The notes under the pieces are model-generated. The model was not told where the DNA came from. It searched no databases and worked only from the letters and a program-made list of their open reading frames with translations. From the NCBI RefSeq assembly GCF_036703385.1, contig NZ_DATNPA010000397.1, positions 1-5,485 of the forward strand: a stretch of DNA of 5,485 nt, given 5' to 3'. The translations under genes were made by a program, and so were the position numbers. Shown one piece after another: positions 1 through 4,398 of this stretch. This DNA comes from Allocoleopsis sp036703385 (GTDB taxonomy: Bacteria; Cyanobacteriota; Cyanobacteriia; Cyanobacteriales; Coleofasciculaceae). Numbering within the stretch: position 1 is the stretch's first letter; every line of letters starts with the position of its first letter.

Positions 1-947
1 GGTCTGACTGGGTAGAGGTTTTGTGGATAGTTGTCTGGTCAGTGGTGGGCGGTGTGTTGGTGGCGCGAATTCACAATCTCCTAATTCTGGGGTTGAGTGG
101 TCTAGTCTGTCTGAGTATTTTGTTTGGTTTCACCCTAGCGCTGTTTATGCAGTCGGGATGGATTCCTGTTGTGGCACCCGCAATGGCATTAATGCTTACT
201 GGCTTGACTGTAGAGGTTTACCAGCGGCAACTGTTCAAACGTCAAGAACAGATGGTCATGAGGCTGTTGGGACAGCAAACTTCACCGGAAATTGCCCAAG
301 CTCTTTGGGATGAGCACGATCGCTTACTCGATTCTGGTTTTCTGCCCGGTCAACGAGTGATCGCGACGATACTACTCACTGACATCAAAGGCTTCAGTAC
401 CATCTCGGAACAAATGCCGCCGGAAGATGTGATGGCTTGGTTGAATGAATACTTGCCGAGCATGGTTCGGGAAGTGCAAAACTACCACGGGATTATCAAC
501 AAGTTTACTGGGGATGGTCTATTAGCTGTGTTTGGGGTACCTATAGCCGCAACTGACGAGATGGTTGTTGCAGAAGACGCACGGCGTGCTGTGGCCTGTG
601 CTCTGGCGATGGGCGATCGCTTACAGGAACTCAACCAGAATTGGGGCTGTCGAGGCTTGCCTGTCGTTCAGATGCGTATTGGAATTTATACCGGCCCGGT
701 CATGGTAGGAAGCTTAGGTGGCAAAGAGCGCTTGGAGTATGGGGTGATTGGGGACAGTGTAAATATTGCCGCTCGTTTGGAAAGTTGTAAGAAAGACTTT
801 CAACCTAGCGACTGTCGCATCCTGATAGCCTACGAAACTCTGATTCATCTCCAGGATGAGTTTCGGGTGGAAGCTTGGGGCGCACTGCAATTGAAGGGGA
901 AACAGCACAAAGTTGATGTTTACCGGGTGCTAGATCGTAAAGGTTGA
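1..947 (+). CDS. Class III adenylate/guanylate cyclase, C-terminal part (CHASE2-type membrane anchor), 5' partial
   Basis: The protein should make cyclic nucleotide (probably cAMP) from its triphosphate in the cytoplasm. The frame is open to the left edge (codons from base 3, reading SDWVEV before the TTG at 21), so the N-terminus is missing. Visible first are about three hydrophobic segments (about bases 21-225), then a basic linker (QRQLFKRQEQ), then the cyclase domain (about 350-930). Metal-binding Asp codons are at 381 (LLTDIKGFS) and 513 (KFTGDG), the base-selecting Lys at 501, and the transition-state Asn and Arg at 762 and 774 (VNIAARLE). Their spacing matches the cyanobacterial enzyme CyaC as I remember it. 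The second base-selecting position (741) is Gly rather than Thr or Asp. Three helices directly before the catalytic domain is the layout of CHASE2 cyclases; the CHASE2 sensor itself would lie upstream, outside the window, so that part is inferred. The DUF928 gene starts 31 bp downstream, so the two are probably co-transcribed. Confidence 0.93.
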   Translation, partial: SDWVEVLWIVVWSVVGGVLVARIHNLLILGLSGLVCLSILFGFTLALFMQSGWIPVVAPAMALMLTGLTVEVYQRQLFKRQEQMVMRLLGQQTSPEIAQALWDEHDRLLDSGFLPGQRVIATILLTDIKGFSTISEQMPPEDVMAWLNEYLPSMVREVQNYHGIINKFTGDGLLAVFGVPIAATDEMVVAEDARRAVACALAMGDRLQELNQNWGCRGLPVVQMRIGIYTGPVMVGSLGGKERLEYGVIGDSVNIAARLESCKKDFQPSDCRILIAYETLIHLQDEFRVEAWGALQLKGKQHKVDVYRVLDRKG

Positions 948-978
948 AAATTACTGAATTCGTATTTACAGGTAATTT

Positions 979-1716
979 ATGATGTTTTGGACAAAGTCTC
1001 GTAGAACCCTCATCGTGTTTTGCCTCGTCTTCCTTATGGGCTTGTTCCTGTCTACTCTGCCGATGCAAGTTGTCGCCCAATCCTCGAATCTACATGTTCA
1101 AGGGCGATCGCGGATAAGCCAATCGGCTACCTTGTTAGCGCTGGATCTCAAGGATGAACGACGACCGCTACCCGGAAGGAGAGAACCTGCGGCTGGACGG
1201 GGTTGTGGGGTTGATACACCCAACCCGCCACTTACTGCATTGAGTCCAGCAACAAACCTGGGATTTACGGTTGCGGCTTATCCAAAATTCTTTTTTTATA
1301 TTCCTCAAATGTCTGCCCAAGCGCTAAAGTTTTCTCTGATCAAAGAAGATAAGGATAAAGTTTATGAGAAAACGTTTGCAGTTCCTAACACCCCTGGTAT
1401 CTTCAATCTCAGCCTTCCTGCCGACAAAACGTTGCCCCCCCTAGAGGTGGGAAAAGGCTATCGCTGGTACTTTCAAATCATTTGCTCCCAGCAGGATAGT
1501 GGGGATATTTATGTCGATGGATGGGTTCAACGAGTCTCTGGCACTGGCAAGAATAATCTCTGGTACGACACCCTGGCAACTTTAGCCCAGAAACGCCGTT
1601 TGAATGCTGGGGATGTTGTGAGCGCGGTTAAATGGGCTAACTTGTTGAGGGCGGAGGGATTGGACAAAATTACTCAAGAGCCGTTAGTCGGAAGTCTCTC
1701 GGGCGGGGAGTTTTGA
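979..1716 (+). CDS. DUF928 domain protein, exported
   Basis: The function is unknown; this is a cyanobacterial DUF928 family protein of 245 residues, about full length. Residues 1-33 form a signal peptide: a basic start (KSRR), a hydrophobic core about 11-27, and likely cleavage after VVA. The mature protein is therefore periplasmic or outside the cell. Family hallmarks are the Pro-Gly-Arg-Arg turn and Gly-Cys (PGRREPAAGRGCG, 65-77), the LTALSP...GFTVAAYPKFFFYIP stretch (85-109), LEVGKGYRWYF (155-165) and YVDGWVQRV (178-186). The mature part has only two Cys, at 76 and 169, which could form a disulfide. Two ATGs lie in tandem at 979 and 982. An AGG at 970-972 is 6 nt before the first and 9 nt before the second, so either may be used. 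From memory, DUF928 genes often sit beside CHASE2 genes in cyanobacteria, which fits the gene just upstream. The family call is firm; no role can be read from the sequence. Confidence 0.88.
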   Translation: MMFWTKSRRTLIVFCLVFLMGLFLSTLPMQVVAQSSNLHVQGRSRISQSATLLALDLKDERRPLPGRREPAAGRGCGVDTPNPPLTALSPATNLGFTVAAYPKFFFYIPQMSAQALKFSLIKEDKDKVYEKTFAVPNTPGIFNLSLPADKTLPPLEVGKGYRWYFQIICSQQDSGDIYVDGWVQRVSGTGKNNLWYDTLATLAQKRRLNAGDVVSAVKWANLLRAEGLDKITQEPLVGSLSGGEF

Positions 1717-1861
1717 ACAATACAAAAGGCTGGAGCTGTATGGGTAAGACAAGCTATGAATGAGCTGTGGCATGGGCGATCGGAGGAACGGAGTCAAGCT
1801 ATGGCTTAAAATCCTAATCGCCTACGTGTGGATACTGATATCGCCTGTTCTCAATGCTGCC
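1717..1861 (+). other. Leader of the pentapeptide-repeat gene with an imperfect duplication
   Basis: These 145 bp separate the DUF928 stop from the preferred start of the next gene. Three short strings recur in the same order: GAGCTGT (1733 and 1762), ATGGG (1740 and 1772) and CAAGCTATG (1750 and 1795). This suggests an old, diverged local duplication. A good Shine-Dalgarno-like GGAGGAACGGAG (1782-1793) precedes ATG 1801, but that frame reads only Met-Ala-stop. The pentapeptide frame is open back to ATG 1760. I see no convincing promoter or terminator. Confidence 0.4.
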
Positions 1862-2434
1862 ATGAAATCTCATCTCCTTGCGATCGCCTTGCTTCTCGCT
1901 CCTTTGTACCTGCAAACCCCAGTAACAGCACTCAATGCCGTCCACCTGGAGCAATTACAGCGAACTGGAAGCTGTGTGGGGTGCGACCTGAGTTCTGCAC
2001 AATTGCCGGATGCCCTCCTGAGCAATACTGATTTAAGAGGTGCCAATCTCACAGGCGCTAATCTCCGAGGCGCTGACTTAAGGCGTGCTAATCTCGCGGG
2101 CGCTAACCTAAGCGGTGCCAGCCTGATTTATGCTAATCTCACGGAGGCCAACTTGACACAAGCCAATTTGATTGTTACAGCCTTAATTGGTGCTAATCTG
2201 ACCCATGCTAACCTTGTTGGTGCTAGCGCTAGCATGGCCAAACTACCGGGTGCTAATCTTATGGGTGCTGATTTAAGGCAAGCTGATCTCCAGGCGGCTG
2301 ATTTGAGCAGCGCGAACCTAAACGCCGCTGACTTAAGAGGGGCTGATTTGCGAAACGCTGACTGGGAAAATACGATCAGGAAAAATACCAAGCTGGGTAG
2401 TACAATTCTGCCTGATGGTAGTATCTATCGCTAG
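1862..2434 (+). CDS. Secreted pentapeptide-repeat protein
   Basis: The molecular role is unknown; pentapeptide repeats fold into a right-handed four-sided beta-helix. From ATG 1862 the protein has 190 residues and opens with a classic signal peptide (MKSHLLAIALLLAPL, likely cleavage near PVTA, residue 23), so it should be periplasmic or extracellular. A Cys-x-x-Cys follows (TGSCVGCDL, C38 and C41), then about 25 A(D/N)LxG-type repeats. The central Leu falls every fifth residue from 43 to 163 with one break, Ala123. The tail ends LGSTILPDGSIYR, a common ending in cyanobacterial relatives. The frame also allows ATG 1760 (224 residues), which would add a second hydrophobic stretch (KLWLKILIAYVWILISPVL). 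I prefer 1862 because it gives one clean signal peptide, though it lacks a clear Shine-Dalgarno. Its neighbours on both sides are also exported proteins. Confidence 0.88.
   Translation: MKSHLLAIALLLAPLYLQTPVTALNAVHLEQLQRTGSCVGCDLSSAQLPDALLSNTDLRGANLTGANLRGADLRRANLAGANLSGASLIYANLTEANLTQANLIVTALIGANLTHANLVGASASMAKLPGANLMGADLRQADLQAADLSSANLNAADLRGADLRNADWENTIRKNTKLGSTILPDGSIYR
1982..2365 (+). repeat. 15-bp coding repeat (about 25 pentapeptide units)
   Basis: The DNA repeats with a 15-bp period, with a consensus close to GGTGCTAATCTC/ GCTGATTTAAG, matching the pentapeptides in the protein. Copies are diverged at synonymous positions, so the array is old and not a recent expansion. A perfect 14-bp palindrome, TGCTAGCGCTAGCA (2221-2234), sits exactly where the Leu register is broken. 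Confidence 0.85.
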
Positions 2435-2501
2435 ACAGATGCTGACTTCAGGAATGTAATAACAGTGGAGTAGCATACAGAAGAGATGATTGCCCACAAC
2501 A

Positions 2502-2508
2502 GAGGTGA
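2502..2508 (+). promoter_or_regulatory. Shine-Dalgarno selecting a GTG start
   Basis: GAGGTGA is a seven-base match to the anti-Shine-Dalgarno complement. Its GAGG core lies 6 nt before GTG 2512. This supports GTG as the true start of the DUF1400 gene, although it is not an ATG. Confidence 0.7.
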
Positions 2509-2511
2509 ACT

Positions 2512-3063
2512 GTGACAAAACAAAACCAGCTCAGCTATTTCTCGCTTTCAATACGTTGGCTCTTGGGTTTGATTGCACTCACCAGTATTTTGTTCTACAG
2601 CCCTCGTGCGGAAGCAGCTGAATGGGTGGTGCTGAAATATCGTTTTTTGCGAGAGAGAGTATCGGTTACTGAACTCACAACGTTTGTTAAGACAGGGGAA
2701 CTTTCTAGATCGCTGCGAGCTTATCTCAAGCTTGCCAAAAAAGAACCCGCCGAGTTGCGGCGCACTCTGACGCAAGAGGTTAAAGTGAACTCGACTTTCC
2801 TCTATCAAGCCCTTAAGACTCCAGTGGGAGACGGGATGCTTGATCAAGTCAGTCAGGTGGTTCATACCCCAACCAATCGAGCCAACCGGGAGTCTTTACG
2901 AGGAGCTTTGGTGAGTTCGGCTTTGCCTGATGGCAATATTACCTTAATTGAAACCTTGCAAAACTACCCAACGCCAGAAGTTCATGTCGAGGGCGAACGC
3001 CTTGTTGAGGTGATGCAGAACATTAGCAAGCTACTCGGAGGTCTGCCACTGCCCCGATCATGA
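2512..3063 (+). CDS. DUF1400 domain protein, exported (stand-alone)
   Basis: The function is unknown. The 183-residue protein belongs to the cyanobacterial DUF1400 family. In longer relatives this domain precedes an alpha/beta-hydrolase domain, and databases often label the short forms 'alpha/beta hydrolase'. Here only the DUF1400 part is present, with no GxSxG nucleophile elbow, so hydrolase activity is not supported. The start is GTG with a strong Shine-Dalgarno. Residues 1-35 are a signal peptide (hydrophobic core about 16-29, cleavage after AEA, leaving AEWVVLKYRF). Family features are the beta-strand start EWVVLKYRFLRERVSVTEL (37-55), TFVKTGELSRSLRAYL (57-72), the helical middle, LYQALKTPVGDGMLDQV, and the late ETLQNYPTPEVHVEGERL segment. 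It lies 77 bp after the pentapeptide gene on the same strand, and its stop is 27 bp from the stop of the convergent small gene. Confidence 0.87.
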   Translation: MTKQNQLSYFSLSIRWLLGLIALTSILFYSPRAEAAEWVVLKYRFLRERVSVTELTTFVKTGELSRSLRAYLKLAKKEPAELRRTLTQEVKVNSTFLYQALKTPVGDGMLDQVSQVVHTPTNRANRESLRGALVSSALPDGNITLIETLQNYPTPEVHVEGERLVEVMQNISKLLGGLPLPRS

Positions 3064-3090
3064 GACAATACTCGCTAAATCGGCTTTGTT

Positions 3091-3294
3091 CTAATAAGCT
3101 AAAGTTTCTAAAGTTTCCCTCAGATACCGCCGCACCCGGTTATCTAGGCTATAATCCTGAGATTGATCGCTGACTCGATATTCCATCTGCCAGCGCTGGA
3201 ATCCTGAACTGGTGGAAATCGCTTGTTTTAGGCTATCCCAGATTTGGCTGTCTTCAGGAAATTGACGGGATGCAGGAGTAGCTGAGCTTTCCAT
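3091..3294 (-). CDS. Small conserved cyanobacterial hypothetical protein, 67 aa
   Basis: No function is known. I recognise the family by its SSGFQRWQ motif (residues 29-36) and its C-terminal RRYLRETLETLAY, which recur in short cyanobacterial hypothetical proteins. The protein is soluble and charged, with no signal peptide or membrane segment. The first 15 residues are polar and probably disordered; a WDSLKQAI helix and a C-terminal amphipathic helix follow. The start is well supported: AAGG (3301-3304 on the minus strand) lies 6 nt before ATG 3294. The gene has its own upstream region and is unlikely to be part of the infB transcript, because terminator-like hairpins lie between them. A nine-base tandem repeat near the 3' end (3099-3116) simply encodes Glu-Thr-Leu twice. 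Confidence 0.8.
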   Translation of the reverse strand: MESSATPASRQFPEDSQIWDSLKQAISTSSGFQRWQMEYRVSDQSQDYSLDNRVRRYLRETLETLAY

Positions 3295-3300
3295 AAAATA

Positions 3301-3304
3301 CCTT
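3301..3304 (-). promoter_or_regulatory. Shine-Dalgarno of the 67-aa gene
   Basis: On the minus strand AAGG is followed by six bases and then ATG. The site supports translation of the small reading frame, which could otherwise be doubted because of its length. Confidence 0.55.
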
Positions 3305-3331
3305 AAAAACTCTACACGGCTTAGTTAAACA

Positions 3332-3352
3332 GCGCTTTTTGGGAAAGAGCGC
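3332..3352 (-). other. Hairpin in the leader of the 67-aa gene
   Basis: Arms 3332-3340 and 3344-3352 (GCGCTTTTT / AAAGAGCGC) pair over nine positions with one G-T pair and a GGG loop. On the minus strand it lies 37 nt before the start codon of the small gene, so it could be a 5' leader structure. No T-run follows on either strand, so it is a poor intrinsic terminator. Confidence 0.4.
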
Positions 3353-3433
3353 CATAAAACTTCAGGTTTTTGCTTTTCTTTCAGGATAACCTGGCTACTT
3401 GATTCAGATTGTGCCCTCGGCAACAACTTAATG

Positions 3434-3457
3434 AATTCAAAATTAAAAATTAAAATT
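3434..3457. repeat. Short A/T repeat of the AATTCAAAATTAAAAATT type
   Basis: The string has tandem TTAAAAA / TTAAAAT units. Near-identical A/T strings are scattered through intergenic regions of many filamentous cyanobacteria, as I recall. An inverted ten-base partner lies at 3603-3612. It is not coding. Confidence 0.4.
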
Positions 3458-3535
3458 GCGTAATCTAGAGCCAAATATAGCTTCACCAAATAAGACGCTA
3501 GGAGATTTGGCCTGTAAGCAACTCTGTCGAAAGAT

Positions 3536-3602
3536 ATAAAAAGAATATTTATAGCTTCTATAAATAAATGCCTAAGTAAAATAGCCTTTATTTTTTACTT
3601 AG
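3536..3602 (-). terminator. Tandem AT-rich hairpins, likely terminator of the infB-side transcript
   Basis: Read on the minus strand, the first hairpin starts 33 nt after the membrane-protein stop. Its arms are CTAAGTAAAA (3572-3581) and TTTTACTTAG (3593-3602), a perfect ten-base match. The second follows directly: TATTTATAG (3546-3554) and CTATAAATA (3558-3566), nine perfect pairs around a three-base loop, and then TTCTTTTTATAT on the minus strand. The second hairpin plus T-rich tail is the better intrinsic-terminator candidate. Both stems are AT-rich and so weak. Confidence 0.45.
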
Positions 3603-3634
3603 ATTTTGAATTGGAAATTGGAGCGCAGCCGTGG

Positions 3635-4279
3635 TTATTTGGGGTCAGAAGACAACTCTGAGGAGGCAGGCATTGTCGTAGCTGACTCTGTTGTAGCTAT
3701 TGGCAAAATTTTATTGACTCGTAGACCGGGGATAGTAAAATCCTGCGATATTTTTTCGAGCGGGTAGGGAGCGGCGGCGGCAAACTCCGATTCGGTAGCC
3801 AGAAGAACTTGCGCCACACAAAGGGGGACTTGTAAAAACAAATGGCTCACGAGAAAGGCTAATCCTGCCCACAGCAGCCCAACAAGGTGCCAACGGGGTG
3901 CCAACGGAGCGATCGCCCTCGCCACGGGAGCCACTCGATAAATTTGCCACAACACCCACACCATGAAGACAGCAGCAACAATAGTGAATACTGGATTCGT
4001 CTTCGTTTTGAACAAGCTTAAGAGACGGCGCTGCTGCTCCGTCAGCTGTTCTGGCTTCATGGCTAAGACGAGAATACTAAAAATGTCGAAGGGACGGGTT
4101 AATTGCATCCACAGTATCGGCACAAACCCGATCACTGCCACCAAAAAGAACTCCAGCCAGACTGGCAAAATGGGGTCACCCACTGCCAGCCCTAGCCAAA
4201 CGAGTTCTAAGGCAAGAGGTACTGCCGCCAAACCGGCAAGATGAATCCACAAAAAAGGTTCAGTCCAGAAAGAGCGCAT
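3635..4279 (-). CDS. Low-complexity-tail membrane protein (cyanobacterial)
   Basis: The function is unknown. It is a 214-residue integral membrane protein of the family that NCBI names 'low-complexity tail membrane protein'. The opening MRSFWTEPFLWIHLAGLAAVPL is characteristic. I see four membrane segments, about residues 10-33, 40-58, 97-114 and 132-150, with a hydrophilic loop between the second and third (KPEQLTEQQRRLLSLFK, 75-91). The conserved YPLEKISQDFTIPGLRV follows, then a Ser/Thr/Ala-rich end (about 195-214). There is no cleavable signal peptide. ATG 4279 gives the expected N-terminus but has no clear Shine-Dalgarno, so translation may depend on read-through from infB. It lies 116 bp after the infB stop on the same strand; from memory this pairing recurs in other cyanobacteria. 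The repeat block between them could affect how much of the infB transcript reaches it. Confidence 0.85.
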   Translation of the reverse strand: MRSFWTEPFLWIHLAGLAAVPLALELVWLGLAVGDPILPVWLEFFLVAVIGFVPILWMQLTRPFDIFSILVLAMKPEQLTEQQRRLLSLFKTKTNPVFTIVAAVFMVWVLWQIYRVAPVARAIAPLAPRWHLVGLLWAGLAFLVSHLFLQVPLCVAQVLLATESEFAAAAPYPLEKISQDFTIPGLRVNKILPIATTESATTMPASSELSSDPK

Positions 4280-4306
4280 AAGTTCGGTTTGGGTTGCAGG
4301 TGAGTC

Positions 4307-4398
4307 GGGGTTGAAGGTTAGTCAGTGAAAAGGTTGTAAGCCATAAGGAGTGAACCTTCAAACTTCCAACCTTCAACCTCTTAACCTTCAACTCCTTA
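4307..4398. repeat. 15-bp tandem repeats plus inverted copy between infB and the membrane-protein gene
   Basis: Three tandem 15-bp units share the core AACCTTCAA at 4353, 4368 and 4383, exactly 15 bp apart. An inverted copy, GGGGTTGAAGGTTA (4307-4320), pairs with TAACCTTCAACTCC (4382-4395) over 14 positions with one G-T. Nested pairs also exist: AAGGTTG (4330-4336) with CAACCTT (4367-4373), and TAAGGAGT (4344-4351) with ACTCCTTA (4391-4398), the last overlapping the infB stop codon. No T-run follows on the minus strand, so this is not a standard intrinsic terminator. Confidence 0.65.

Larger units (their letters stand above)
3295..3634. other. AT-rich intergenic region, no gene
   Basis: This 340-bp stretch holds no credible coding frame. 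In order it contains the Shine-Dalgarno of the small minus-strand gene, a hairpin with a GC-rich base (3332-3352), a CAGGTT/AACCTG inverted pair (3363-3368 and 3388-3393), an AATTCAAAATTAAAAATT-type A/T repeat (3434-3457), and two AT-rich hairpins (3546-3602). The ten bases AATTCAAAAT (3434-3443) recur inverted at 3603-3612. The promoter of the 67-aa gene should lie here, but I cannot point to a convincing -10/-35 pair. Confidence 0.7.

Noticed and set aside
21..23. TTG as the start of the cyclase gene
   Set aside because: The frame is open to the left edge and continues a membrane-segment pattern, so this is an internal Leu in a truncated gene.
1756..1809. 17-codon mini-ORF before the pentapeptide gene
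   Set aside because: It has no Shine-Dalgarno of its own and no recognisable peptide; the length is expected by chance.
2128..2391. 87-codon minus-strand frame inside the pentapeptide array
   Set aside because: Its Leu-Lys-Ser-Ala repetition is just the reverse reading of the 15-bp coding repeats.
3099..3116. Tandem nine-base repeat CTAAAGTTT
   Set aside because: It is explained by Glu-Thr-Leu-Glu-Thr-Leu in the 67-aa protein and is not an independent element.
3886..3907. Tandem 11-bp repeat GGTGCCAACGG in the membrane-protein gene, possible frameshift
   Set aside because: The protein reads through with a continuous family-like sequence and a sensible membrane segment after it, so no frameshift is supported.
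3963..4244. 93-codon plus-strand frame opposite the membrane-protein gene
   Set aside because: It lies wholly antisense to a recognised family member and shows no protein-like pattern of its own.
4351..4395. Possible CRISPR-like array
   Set aside because: The units are only 15 bp, contiguous and without spacers, and there are no cas genes.
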